This document shows positions 1-10,936 of a stretch of DNA of 64,000 bases, piece by piece. The notes beneath the pieces were generated by a model. It did no database searches. It was not told the DNA's origin and saw only the letters and a list, made by a program, of their open reading frames with translations. The stretch covers positions 1,612,001 to 1,676,000 of the forward strand of contig BEDY01000002.1 of the NCBI GenBank assembly GCA_002335605.1. The letters are read 5' to 3'. Made by a program: the position numbers and the translations under genes. Every line of letters starts with the position of its first letter. The stretch's first letter is position 1. The DNA comes from Prillingera fragicola (Eukaryota; Basidiomycota; Tremellomycetes; Trichosporonales; Trichosporonaceae).

Positions 1-1474
1 ATGCACCTGGCGGCATGATGGGCGTGCGTATACGTCGACAAGTGACAAGAGTGGGCGATAATCAAGAATGAGTGAGTAACAAGAGTCGTCCAACGTGTAA
101 CCAAGGCGTGCCAGGGAACGGGGATCACCCGTTGCGGGGGGTGGGTTGCCTGTGAGCGGGAGAGAGTGCGGGGCCCGAAAAGGAGATTGACACAATCTCC
201 ATTCATGTGAAACTCGATGAAACCATGGAGCAAAAAGTCGCCAGAGATCGTGCGTGAACGGACCAGTCCTGGTCATCTCTCTTCCACCCTCCTTGGCATC
301 TTGCTCCTTTTTTTGTCATGGATTTCTGAGCCCCGCTCATGCTAACTACACCGACGTACAACCCGTGGCTCGGGCTGCGCACTGTCATTCCAAGGGCATG
401 TCTGCTGAGGCAAGTCCCTATCGCTTTCGTGGACCAGCATCCCCGAGTGCATACAAGCAGCCAATGACTCAAAATCTAGGTCATATGAACGTCTCTGCTA
501 CCCTCGAATCACGATAGTTGAGCAGCGCTCATCAAGCTGCCACCCATCACAGCAATTTCATCAGCCACTTATACCTCCCTCTGTCCTGGTCCTCCTGCTC
601 CCATTCCCTGCACAAGTCTCAATTATATGGCTTCCTGGCTTCCTGTCCACCTCCTCTGGCCGTCTGGAACGACTCATAGCGACTGTGAACTCGCTCAAGA
701 TGATTGTCCATGAGAGGCTCATTGCAGACCGGGTGCCTGGGTGGGCTATGCTTAATTCTGCTTCAGGGAAATTCACTGCTGGGCCGTCGACTCCATTCCA
801 GCAAACACACTGTGCACTGTCATCCGTCAGACTGCACCAACTGCGCTCCTCTTCGCTGACGGGGGGCTCCAGCTGTGCAGGTGCGTAGATCCACGCGAGC
901 ATTACTTTCTTCTCGACTTGCAGAACCTGCTTTTCGGTCAAATGGGGATCGGAAGCGCTGCCAGTGACGATAGTCACGTCAGCCATTGAGATCCCAGCGG
1001 AACTGGAGTACCCTCCATATGGTCAATGCCAGTCTCCGACTACGAGCTCTCTGGGTGGTTTGTCACTTTGAAAGGAATTCCTTCCCCCTGCAACCGCAAG
1101 GTCAGGCTTTGAACTGTTTGTACACTGGGACCAAGGAGTTTGCGCGGTGTGCGGCATAATCATCTCATTCATAGTAATTCCTCACCAAATCCTATTCAAC
1201 TGCGTGAAGATACATGCGCGCTTGTCCGACTTCAAGAACTACGCATGCCAAATGCCATAAAGCCATAGCAACCTCGTGCACAATCGCGATCACTACTACA
1301 GTAGGTGTTTGCCTGCCAGAGCCTGGCTTGCCTGGGTTGCCCAGCCCAAATTGGTCCCGCGTAGTCCAATTGTACGTGACTGTCTGTCAGGGGTCAGGCA
1401 CAGTGTTTACACCAGCTAGTTGTTCTACGTCGTCTCTTGCCTTCACATCATCGTCAACCACCTGCATCGACACT
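1..1474. other. Intergenic leader, no firm gene
   Basis: No reading frame here can be joined to a recognised family. The only frame of interest is a 141-codon minus-strand ORF at 561-986, listed separately as a weak candidate. The last few hundred bases before 1475 are the presumed promoter and 5' UTR of the secreted-protein gene. I see no tRNA-like cloverleaf, repeat array or transposase motif. Confidence 0.5.
561..986 (-). CDS. Weak candidate: isolated 141-aa ORF
   Basis: This is an open frame from ATG at 986 to a stop at 561. It is mixed hydrophilic with five cysteines, and has no signal peptide, membrane span or motif I recognise. Its start (MADVTIVTGSASDPHLTEKQ) looks protein-like, but codon use is less biased than in the confident genes around it. 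A stretch inside the frame resembles an intron 3' end (a TGACGGATGACAG-like sequence), so if the gene is real it may be spliced differently. It could equally be a chance ORF in a GC-rich intergenic region. Confidence 0.2.
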   Translation of the reverse strand: MADVTIVTGSASDPHLTEKQVLQVEKKVMLAWIYAPAQLEPPVSEEERSWCSLTDDSAQCVCWNGVDGPAVNFPEAELSIAHPGTRSAMSLSWTIILSEFTVAMSRSRRPEEVDRKPGSHIIETCAGNGSRRTRTEGGISG

Positions 1475-2585
1475 ATGCTCGCCTCCGCCGTCCTCATCTC
1501 TGCCCGTGAGTGTCCCAGACCGACAGACGTGCACGAAAGATCAAGCTTGCCGCGCCGGACCGCATATAGCGCACCAACGAAAACAGGCTGATGCTGCAGT
1601 TGCCTCGACCGCCCTTGCCGGCCCCTACGCCCGTCAGCTTGACAGCCGCCAGGGCGCAGCCGGCGTTGCCGACCTGGTTCCTTCGTCATGCTCGTCGCAG
1701 TGCACCAAGTTTGTCGCTTCCGCTGGTCCTTGTGCCAGCACCGGCAGCGCTAGCGACTGTGCCAGTGTTTGTGAGGTGCGTTTGTCCATTGTGTTGTTTG
1801 CATCTGTTTGGGATGGCTTGGAATGGCTTGTTGCGGGGTTTGGTGGGCAGCAGCACAGGCCGACTCGATGATTTGTGATGGCTGCCCACTGGCGCACCGA
1901 CAGGTCTCCGCGGGGCGACAGACTGTGAAGGACGAAGAAGATCGAAGTGCTGGGCAAGGCTTGGCACCCAAACCACAGCAGTTGGCTGACGGAACTTATA
2001 GGCTGGCACATGGCCCGAGATCCAGACTTGCTACAACTGCATCGTTCAGGCCGGTACCAGCACTCCTGCCATGGCCAACCGCATCGGCAGTGTCTGGAAC
2101 GCTCTGAACGGCGCTTGCGGCAGCTCGTCGGGATCTTCGTCGTCTGACTCGTGAGTATTTGCGTTCAGTGGCAGACCGGGCACACACTGACCTTGTGCAG
2201 GAGCTCCGCTAGCGCTGACGCTGCCGGATCCGCCGCCTCCGAGTCGGCCGCTGCGCCTTCTGCGACCGGCTCTGATGCCACTGACGGTGCTGCCCCTACC
2301 GAGACGACTGCAGGCTCGAACGCCGACTCGAACGCGAGCTCGGGTGCCGGGTCCAGCGCTGGCGCCGGCGCTCAGTCCAGCGCTCCTGCTGTGGCCACCG
2401 TCAAGTCTACGACTCTCGCCGTCTCGTCCAGCAGCTCGGGTGGCGCTGTCGTGCTCGCCACTGGCAAGTCTGGTGTCGCCACTGGCGCCTCGCCCTCGGC
2501 CACTGGAGGTTCCAACGGTGCCCAGAAGGTTGGCGCCAGCATTGCCGCTGTCGCTGCCGCTGTCCTTGCTGTCGCCATGTTCTAA
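1475..2585 (+). CDS. Secreted cysteine-rich protein with Ser/Ala-rich stalk and GPI signal
   Basis: Four exons (1475-1505, 1600-1775, 2002-2150, 2201-2585) give 246 aa. Residues 1-18 form a signal peptide, split by a phase-1 intron. A cysteine module spans residues 41-108 with Cys at 41, 45, 55, 64, 68, 79, 82 and 108; it includes a CYNCI motif. Residues 109-225 are a low-complexity Ser/Ala/Thr/Gly stalk, probably O-mannosylated. The last residues form a small-residue site followed by an Ala/Val-rich hydrophobic tail, a typical GPI-attachment signal. The likely location is the plasma membrane or cell wall. The molecular role is unknown. The next gene (3872-4275) shares the cysteine spacing and intron layout but lacks stalk and anchor. 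The third intron (1776-2001) is unusually long at 226 nt. Confidence 0.85.
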
Positions 2586-3871
2586 GCTGTTCAGACTTCC
2601 TACAGCCCAGCCATTCAACGGATATTACCGATAGATTCTGTTCAGGACTGCCCATCTTGACGTACCTTATACCACCCACCACATACCTGGCTTTAATGCA
2701 TGGCCTGCAAGTTCTTGTCTGACTACGAGCACAACTCTGCAGTATTCTTTCCTTTCTGGTCATGAAGAGGTCATCCTGGATTTTGTATGATTCAAGACGC
2801 ATTCCTCGCCGTCATGAATGGAGGCTTGGGCACCTTCGTGTGCATCTTGCCGTAATCTGAAGACCTGTAGCACCACAATTGTAACGGCACAATGGGTCCT
2901 ATAATGCTTGCTCCCGAGGGCTGCAAACTGTTCAAATTGGAGTCCACAGGATCTGCCGAATCTCATTCAGCCCATCCCGCCTGCATGCTCACGACAGGAA
3001 CTCAGACAACGTCGTTTCAACAAGTCTGGCCACCTGGCACAACTTGCAGGCACTGCCAAACGGCACCTGGCACTGGAGGCACTTGGAGGCACTTGGAAAC
3101 GGTACCCCTCTTCGGTGTCTGAAGGGCTGGACACCGGCTTGGGATACGACGCGTCTGGCACGCTCCCCAACGCGCGGTCGTCCCGCTCATGCCAAGTTGC
3201 GCGTATGTACTCCCAAAAAATCATCCTTCCGCTCCATCTTCCGTACCGCTGTACCGCTGCGAGGGGCTGGAGTGCCGTTTCATATGCTGTCACTCGGTTC
3301 GCAGCGGTGAGCTAGGCGCTTGACCGTTAAGGACCATGTTCCCGGAAGCTGGAAGCCAGAGGCACTGAGCCATGAGGTACGACACCTGCGCTCTTGCTCT
3401 TTGAAGAAGGGGGTTGAAGGCCCAGGGCAGAAGAGAAGACGTTATTCCTCGAGCTGGGGATATTCTTCTGCTCACTCTAGCCACGGCCCTCGAGGTCGAG
3501 ACCCTGCACAAGAAATAGTCCCTGAAGACCGCCACTGTTTCTACGTGCCTGAGGCATCCGGCGCCTCACCAGGTGCACAATTCAACTGACAATCCTCTTG
3601 TGGCATGCTCCGCCAGCGCTCAACTGCCCGCGCCGAGCTTACCCCTGTTCACGAGCAGGGATCGCTGGCTGTTGGCGAAGACTGAATAGGTCATGTAGAC
3701 TAATTCTGGGGCACTCGCATTTGTTCTCATCACTCTTCATCCCACGATTTTGGAACCAAGTAACCACATCAGCCTGTTGTCGACACCTTCCTCGCGCAGA
3801 ACTCGCCTGCAGCCGTTTCATTTCTACCCACCGCGAAGCCCAACTGTTTACAAACCAGACAGCCATTCATC
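2586..3871. other. Intergenic, no gene seen
   Basis: Between the two secreted-protein genes I find no coding frame with family features. It holds the 3' UTR of the first gene and the promoter of the second. A short imperfect tandem repeat of a GGAGGCACTTGG unit occurs at about 3073-3098, and a CGTACCGCTGTACCGCTG near-duplication near 3241. Confidence 0.5.
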
Positions 3872-4275
3872 ATGAAGCTGGCTGCTATCGCTCTCGCTCT
3901 CGCCCTCTCAGCTGTCGCAGGTTGGTATCTCGTCATCATGTGGAGACCCTCACTAACCCTTCAGTACCCGTGCCAGCGACCCAGACCATCGCCGCCGCGC
4001 CGAATCCATGTGAGGCAGCGTGTGTCGACACCCAGCTCGGGCTTGGTGGCAAGACAGGACAGGTTCCAACAGTCGGCCTCGTGTGCTCGACACAAGCGCG
4101 CCACCGTATGCGTAAGTCAACAACAACATAGCCCGAATCGTACTGACGCTTTTGTTCAGGCGCGTGCGCAGAATGTATCGACAGTCACTGGACCCACAAC
4201 AGCAACGAAGAGTCTGCCATGTCAGAGTACGGCCGTTACATTGGCGCCTGCGACATGGCTCTTCTCAACGAGTAG
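3872..4275 (+). CDS. Small secreted cysteine protein (103 aa)
   Basis: Three exons (3872-3920, 3965-4111, 4160-4275) join in frame to 103 aa. Residues 1-16 (MKLAAIALALALSAVA) are a strong signal peptide. The mature part holds six Cys at 32, 36, 57, 68, 71 and 96, so it should be disulfide-bonded and extracellular. The spacing C-x10-C-x2-C-x24-C matches C-x10-C-x2-C-x25-C of the upstream GPI-anchored neighbour, and both proteins begin the module with C-x3-C. Both genes also have a phase-1 intron inside the signal-peptide region and an intron in the x10 loop. I infer that they are tandem duplicates, one released and one tethered. I do not recognise the family, and the function is unknown. Confidence 0.85.
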
Positions 4276-4626
4276 ATCCCTGACTTGAGCGCCTCAGTGT
4301 ATGAGGTGACAGTTCTTCCCCGCTGGTGGGTACGTAGTTCATGAGTCTTGCCTTCGTTTTACGTTGTAGTAGTATAGAGTCGTCCGCCCTGTAGGCTTGC
4401 AGGAGCATTTATCACCATGCATTATAGTAGTGTACTAGCATGGTCACCTTCCTCGGCTTGTCTTGGAAGACGGAGTTCGGAACGGCACCAAACCCACGTG
4501 GTCTCCATCCTTTCGATCTTGGATCCTTGGAGCCCCTCGTTCCACGACGGCCATGACCGTAATGTCAGGCCACACGACTCACTTCATCGCTCTCCTCACC
4601 CCCCGGCTCCCAGTTCCTCCCGCCCT
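4276..4626. other. Short intergenic, promoter of the EDEM gene
   Basis: This 351-base spacer has no coding frame of note. It carries the 3' UTR of the small secreted-protein gene and the presumed promoter and leader of the GH47 gene. I see no clear TATA box. Confidence 0.5.
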
Positions 4627-7417
4627 ATGCGCTCATGTCTCTTTGCAGCATGGGCTCTCCTCCTCCAGGGTGCGGCGGCGATGAACGTCTCCCGCCGCGC
4701 CGACCTGCGTGAGGAGGTGCGCGCAGTGAGTCTCTCCCCTCCCTTCCCTCCTGCCCGCGGCACTGACAGCGGCGCAGCTGTTCAAGCACGGGTACAACGG
4801 ATACATGGAAAAGGCTTATCCAGCCGACGAGCTCCGCCCTTTGTCTTGTGCGCCTCTCCTGCGCGACCCCGATCCGAACAGTATCGGCATCAACGACGTG
4901 CACGCCAATGTATCCCTCACACTCCTCGACTCGCTGAGCACCCTCCCGATGATCTATCCAGAAGCGTATCCCGATGCAGTGTACAAGGCTGCGACACAGA
5001 TTAGCTTTGATCAGGACGTCAAGGTCCAGGTACGGCGGCTGCCGTGTGGGTAGGGCTGACGAGCAGGTATTCGAGATGACTATCCGTGGACTGGGCGCTT
5101 TGTTGGCTACGTATCAGCATCTAGACCAGTTGCCAGATAGACCTGCTGAGCAGGCAAAGGCTCTTGGAGTACCCGGCAAAGTGGACGTAAAAAAGTATGC
5201 GCCTCGCATGCTCGAACTCGCCTTGGATCTCGGTACACGACTCCTCCCGGCCTTCTCCTCCCCAACTGGTTTACCGTATGCGCGTGTGAACCTGCGACGG
5301 GGGATGGAGAAGTCCGAGAGCGCAGAGACCTGCACTGCTGGTGCCGGGAGTTTGATCCTCGAGTTTACACTCCTGTCCCGCCTGACGGGGGATGAGCAAT
5401 TCGAGGGACTCGCCCAGCGGTCGTTCATGGCGTTGTGGAACCGGCGGTCCGCGCAGGATCTCGTTGGGAACGGGATTGCGGTCACGCACGGCCAGTGGCT
5501 TGGGCCTGGACTGAGTGGTGTCAATGCTGGCATTGACAGCTTTTTCGAGTATGCGCTCAAGGCGGCCATCATGCTCGGTGCGTGCCAAAGTGGGGGACTG
5601 CGCTGACTGCTAGACGATTCGTCCTACATGGACATCTTTTACGACGCGTATGCCGCTATTCAGACCCACGTCCGCACTGACGATGGCTTCATTGTAAGCA
5701 AGGCTTCGCTATCGCAAGCGCTGACGACAGTATCGACCCATCCACTTACGCGGCCTCAAACCTCCTTCTCCATCCTACATCGACTCGCTCTCCTCCTTCT
5801 TCCCTGGCGTCATGACACTAGCAGGTGACCTCGAATCAGCAATTCGCGGCCACCTGATCTTTTGGAACCTGTGGCGCAAATACAGTGCCATCCCGGAGTC
5901 CTGGGAGCCAGAGACACGCGATATTGGATGGGGAGGGTGGCCTGGACGGCCAGAGTTTATCGAGTCGACGTACTATCTCCATCGAGCTACCGGAGACCCG
6001 TTCTATTTGCGTGTTGGAGAACGCGTGTTGAGGGATATTCAGCGGCGTGTCCTCACCAAGTGCGGATTTGCGACACTCGCAAACGTCATCACGGGCGAGT
6101 TGGAGGATCGGATGGAGAGCTTTATGCTGTCCGAGACTCTCAAGGTGGGTCCTGCTGGGATGCAGCTAGCTGATGTCGCAGTACTTGTACCTCCTCTTTG
6201 ACCCTTCACCACTGTCAAAGCTCACAAACACCGTCTTCACGACCGAGGGCCACCCCGTCATCCTCCCCCAGAATCTAACCCGCCCGCCGAGCGCGACCTG
6301 GCGCTTGCTTCACCGGGGCGAAGACCTCTTCTGTCCCATTTACAAACCTGCGACCATGGGCGGTATTCCTGTCGGCATCGAGGGTCGACATGACTACGAC
6401 TATGCGCGCGCGATTGTCTTTGGTCCGGGACAGGAGGCGATTGATGCCGAGGAGAACCGTAAACTCTGGCAACATGGCGTTTGTGCTGCGCATCCTGTGC
6501 CAAAGTTTGCGTTTGACGTTGTCCTGGCGCCAGCAGATCTTGATCCCGCGGCCGACGTGACGGTGCCGCATGACCCATCGCCTGGTCCAGCAAAGGTCCA
6601 GCAGGCCACGAACGGCGACTGGGTCGTTTCCAACATTGACGGCATCCATCTCGGTGTACGCTGGCGCCTGGACGGAGAGGGATACGACGTAGCCAACATT
6701 GGCCCGCACCGCGTCCGCCAGGGCCAACAGGTCACCATCACCGATAAGAGGATGGACGGCTTCCTTCCAGCGGCGCCCCCGCCTATAGCAAACTTGCCCA
6801 CGGACATTCAGCTCTTGTTCACCAAGGACGGGACGGAGAAGCCGCTGCTCAATCTTGCGGCTGCTACAGCCACGTTTGCCCGGGCGTTCAATGGGATGGG
6901 AGCTGAGCCGCCCGTAGGTCCAGCGCCGTTCGGTGGTTGGGCCGTGGGCGCGCCGACGCTTCTGGTGAAAGCTGGCAAGTCGGATGGATGCTCGCCAATC
7001 TCCAAGCGCAAGCTGTCGCCCGACCCCACCGGACACCCGTTCGTGCTCATTCTACCGCGTGGAGGCTGCACGTTTGCGCTCAAGGCAATGTACGCCGCGC
7101 GGGTAGGCGCAGCTGGAATCGTGGTGCACGACAACATTGCGCCGGTTGATGGCCGAAAGTCCCTGATCCGTCCCAGCGCCGACGGCGAGCCAGACGACCT
7201 GATCGACGAGGTTGCGCACGTCGGCGTAGCCTTTATCGAGTATGGGCTGGGTAAGCTTGTTTCCAAGCTGGCCAAGACTGAGCGTCTGTTTGTCACGGCC
7301 ATCGCGCCAGAAACAGTACATATCCCACCCGCGCCTGTGCAGGCTAGTACACGGAGGGAGGGGCGGTTGATTGTTGCCGAGCACGATATTATCAATCTTC
7401 GTGTTGTAGAGGCGTAG
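4627..7417 (+). CDS. MNL1: ER degradation-enhancing alpha-mannosidase-like protein (GH47 plus PA domain)
   Basis: Six exons (4627-4725, 4778-5029, 5067-5577, 5614-5693, 5731-6144, 6182-7417) give 863 aa. A signal peptide (residues 1-18) precedes a GH47 barrel at about 34-500. Seen hallmarks are LFKHGYNGYMEKAYPADELRP, GINDVHANVSLTLLDSLSTL, ETCTAGAGSL, the GIDSFFEYALK helix and FTTEGHP, whose Thr-Glu ends the barrel and binds calcium in GH47 enzymes. A protease-associated (PA) domain follows at about 690-800 (ILPRGGCTFALK), as in EDEM3/Htm1-type proteins. The family trims mannose from, or recognises, misfolded glycoproteins in the ER lumen for ERAD. There is no C-terminal HDEL-type signal. ALG7 starts 227 bases downstream on the same strand. 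Confidence 0.93.
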
Positions 7418-7523
7418 CTGAGTGTAGGAGTAGCATAGACATTACGCAGAGCATAGCACATGCATAGAGACCAACCATGCACCAGGAATTAGGAAGCCGG
7501 TGGATAGTCGGGACAAAGATAGA

Positions 7524-7529
7524 CACGTG
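7524..7529. promoter_or_regulatory. CACGTG palindrome in the EDEM-ALG7 spacer
   Basis: A perfect E-box core lies about 115 bases upstream of the ALG7 ATG in the 227-base spacer. bZIP and bHLH factors bind this core, and ACGTG-containing elements serve as unfolded-protein-response elements in several eukaryotes. A single hexamer is weak evidence and the assignment is inference. Confidence 0.25.
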
Positions 7530-7644
7530 GTGCGTCAATTCAGCCGATCAGCCCTGATTGCTCGTCGTGGTGGAGGACACGACACACTCTGTTGATATTG
7601 CCATCTCACACTTCTCCATCTCCCCCACACTTATCGAGGCCGCC

Positions 7645-9424
7645 ATGGCACCTCCCAGCAGAGGCCCAGGACGCACTCCCCCCGTCCTGTTGTTAAGCAC
7701 ATTAACGCCCATTGCGCTCGTCCTAATCGGGCATCCACTCCTCCCTCTCCTGCTCCCCTCCAAGCTCGTCCACGCACTCACGGAGCGTATCCCTTTACCG
7801 CCGCAACCCACGTTTCCGGCCCTGCAGGCGAACATTGGCTTTTCGCTGCTTGCGTTCGTGGGGGCAATCCTTGTTGTGCCCGAGGTTGGCGACGCGTTTA
7901 TCGCAAAGGGGCTCAAGGGGCGGGATATGTTGAAGCCTGGTGGGCGGATAAGTGGGCCTTGGATGTGAGTCTGCGCTAGCGGTGCTGCGATAGCGGCAAT
8001 GTTGGAAAGAGGGGCTGGTGGCGGAGTGCTGACTTGGACAGTCCGGAGTGTCTCGGGTTGCCGATTGCGTCGCTGTACATCCTACTCATGATGTTGTTCA
8101 TCCCCTTTCCATTCTCGCATCTCTTTCAGCACGCTACAGAGCAGGCGTTCCCAAAGGGGGAGGTGAGCGAGCTCCTATGACTGCTACGACAGGTGCTGAT
8201 ATTGCAGCTTGCGCTCTACCTTACCTCCCTACTTTCGCTCCTGACCGCAACCTTGCTCGGCTTCATTGACGACCTCTTCGACATCCGATGGCGGCACAAG
8301 CTGCCTATCCCATTCATCGCTGCTGTTCCGACTCTGCTGGTGTACTACTCCGAGGGAGGACAGACCTCTGTCGTTCTTCCCGCCAGCGCTGGCAAGCTCT
8401 TGCAATGGCTCAACCTCCCCGGCATCCCAGGCTACGCTGGTAACGCAGTGGTCGATCTCGGTAGGTCCCTTCCCTGCAGCGACTCTGACAATAGGCTTCT
8501 TCTACTACGTCTACCTCCTCATGCTCCCAACCTTTACAACAAACGCAATCAACATCATCGCAGGCGTCAACGGCGTCGAAGTACTCCAAGGGCTAATCAT
8601 CGCCCTGTCAGTCGGCCTCAACGACCTCCTGTTTCTTCCCCTCTGGCCCACTTGGCTCCTCCGAACCCTGAACATCGGTAACCCCGAGGAAGGTCGTGTC
8701 TTAGCCTGGGCTGCTGGTGAAGTGGTTACCCGACACCTCATGAGTCTCTACTTCATGATGCCTCTCATCGGCGTGACGGCCGGCTTCCTCTATCACAACT
8801 GGTATCCGGCCCGCGCGTTCCCGGGCGACACGCTGTGCTACTTCACAGGCATGGCGTTCTCGGCTGTCGCGATACAGGGCCATTTCTCAAAGACTTTGCT
8901 ACTGTTTTTCGTACCCCAGGTCGTCAACTTTATCTTGTCTTGCCCGCAGTTGTTCCACCTCGTGCCCTGCCCGCGTCACCGGCTGCCTCAGTTAGTCTCA
9001 GGATCGTATCAGGGAGCTAACAAGCAGCTACAACCCCGAGACGGGTCTCCTCGAGCCTTCACGGGCAATCTTTGACAGTCCACCACCGTTCAAGACGCGC
9101 TTTGTGCTCCAGATTATGGAGGCGCTCCGCCTCACTCGGCTGGAACGCACCAGTGATGCACCAGCAACTCAGGCAGTCGAGGGCAAGAAGGTGAACGGCT
9201 CGTCCAAGCAAGCCCCCGTCAAGACTCCCAACGCCAAGACGGAGCACTACATCACCTCGTGCACGAATCTCACCATTCTCAACTTGTTGCTAGTCCACCG
9301 CGGCCCCATGAAAGAGGCTACCCTGTGCACAGTCTTTGGCGGCGTGCAGGTAGCCTGCAGCGCTGCGGCGTTTGGCGTGCGATATGGTGTCGGATCGCTC
9401 GTTTACGGGGGTGACCGGCGATAG
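7645..9424 (+). CDS. ALG7: UDP-GlcNAc:dolichyl-phosphate GlcNAc-1-phosphotransferase
   Basis: Five exons (7645-7964, 8042-8162, 8208-8460, 8495-8990, 9028-9424) give 528 aa. The enzyme transfers GlcNAc-1-P from UDP-GlcNAc to dolichyl phosphate in the ER membrane, the first step of N-glycan precursor synthesis and the tunicamycin target. Family landmarks in order: GLKGRDMLKP, IPECLGLPIA, GFIDDLFDIRWRHKLPIP (acidic DD motif), TNAINIIAGVNGVEV, FPGDTLCYFTGM and CPRHRLPHYNPETGLLEPS. About ten hydrophobic spans are visible. The start at 7645 has a GCCGCCATGG context; an open frame upstream (from 7558) is not needed. Residues near 415-440 of the C-terminal part carry a short polar insertion. The gene lies directly behind the EDEM gene. 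Confidence 0.95.
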
Positions 9425-9503
9425 GAATAGACAATGCAATGCATGTGTACAGTATAGTCGTATCGTCGTGGTCTACGTGTCTAAAGGCGAGGTGCGGGAG
9501 GGG

Positions 9504-10529
9504 CTAGCTGCCGAAACGCAAGTTGTAGCCGCCGCTCTCCAGCTGGTCAAACTTGAACATGTCTGTGCTCAGACCAAACTTGCCCAGCAATCCGTTTCCG
9601 AGCTCTTTGAGTTTACCTAGCATCTCGTCCTTTTCCTTCTCCTGCTGTGCAGCAATGCGCTGAGGCATAGTCGAGAGCGCCTTGCGCGCTGCTGGGAGGA
9701 TGGGCGAGTTTTTCGGCAGCAAGGAGACCAGGTGGTTGTAATCCTCCTGCGAGGTAGTGAGGCTCGACCAACTCCCAATCCGCTCATTCGCCTGCGCGCG
9801 CCGATGCACGGCCTTGACGTAGGCGCCATCAATGTCGAGAGCCTTGGTACAAGCCTCAGCGGCCTCCTTGTTCTCTCCCTGTCCTTGTCAGCTGTGGTGG
9901 AAAGGGTGGGACGCACAGTGGTGAGATACACGGCAGCAAGGTTCCCCCATACAGCCTTTGTACACTCGCGAATCTCGATCTCAACCTCGAATCGCTGTGC
10001 CTTCTCGTCGTCTAATGCGCGTTGCCTGGCAGCCTCGGCAGCTTCCTCGATGACACTGGCTTCCTCGTCGGTGACTTCGCTGATCTGCGGCTCGGCATTG
10101 GGAGGCTTGGGGGGCTCGGCAGCCTTCCCGACCTCTGGCAAATGCTCAAGCGCAGAGAGGTAGGCGATCTTGGCCGCATCGAGGTCTTGTGGGGATTTCG
10201 TGAAGGCTTTGTTGCCCGTGTTTTTGAGAGAGGTCGCTAGAGCAAGGAGTTTCTGCAGTCAGCTACTGCAATGTGGGGAGGAGGCGTACCTTGAGCTCCG
10301 CTGTCGTGAAGCGGAGATTCAAAGGATCGTCTCCCTCAACTCCCAAGTCCAGGTCTCCCGGGTCATCGTCACTGGCGACATCGTCTTCGGTGCCAGCGGC
10401 CTTGCCCTTGTCTCCTGCCTGTGTTTCGGTCGGCTCTTTCGAGAAATCGTGGAAGGACTCGGTGGCCCAGGCTGGTGGTTCAAAGTTGCGGGCGTCAAAG
10501 GATGGGAGGTTGGGATTGTCGGCTGGCAT
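9504..10529 (-). CDS. TTC1: TPR protein of TTC1 type
   Basis: Three exons on the minus strand (10529-10290, 10252-9917, 9878-9504) give 316 aa. An acidic N-terminal segment (EDDVASDDDPGDLDLG) precedes TPR helices beginning LATSLKNTGNKAFTKSPQDL and continuing AKIAYLSALEHLP, CTKAVWGNLAAVYLTT and CTKALDIDGAYVKAVHRRAQA. The C-terminal tail, with MFKFDQLESGGYNLRFGS at the end, matches the KFQ-D-.SGSYSI-type tail of TTC1 proteins. A roughly 40-residue insertion with a Glu-rich helix separates the first two TPRs, as is common in this family. The family is an adaptor or co-chaperone. The start at 10529 was chosen because upstream codons are low-complexity. It is convergent with ALG7 (79 bases between stops). 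Confidence 0.85.
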
Positions 10530-10936
10530 TTTAGGGAGTTGTACCGCGAGAGCGTGAATGTTGTGAAAGGTGTAGAAGTCGTGGTGACGACAATGTGCTT
10601 GAGCTGGGTGGGTGGCCGTTGGGTGGCGATTGATAGCCACGTGGTTGTGGCGTGACATTTGAGCACTACATGAAGTGGCAGCAGATTCTGCCTATCCCGA
10701 CGTCGTGGAGGGCAAGACTGCAGACGTTCAGCATACACCACTGTGTATTCTACATGCAGATATGTGCAACGTACTCATGTTCACTTGGCAATGCGGCACA
10801 ATCGGGCGTGGGAAGCTGCAGGGCGTCAAGTAGATAAAACCATTGCCTGCCACCGACGACTCGTCGTCTCATCCTCATCTCATCCCGACTTGTTCGTACC
10901 CTCACTCACGTTCTCCTCACCATAGGCAACATTAAA
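10530..10936. promoter_or_regulatory. Divergent promoter region between the TTC1 and coiled-coil genes
   Basis: These 407 bases separate two oppositely transcribed genes and should hold both promoters. I see no coding frame. The 60 bases before 10937 are pyrimidine-rich (CTCATCCTCATCTCATCC), a usual leader composition in this window. Confidence 0.45.

Noticed and set aside
1776..2001. A possible C/D snoRNA in the long intron (GATGATT and CTGA present)
   Set aside because: The C-box-like element lacks the RTGATGA consensus, and the CTGA coincides with the expected branch site.
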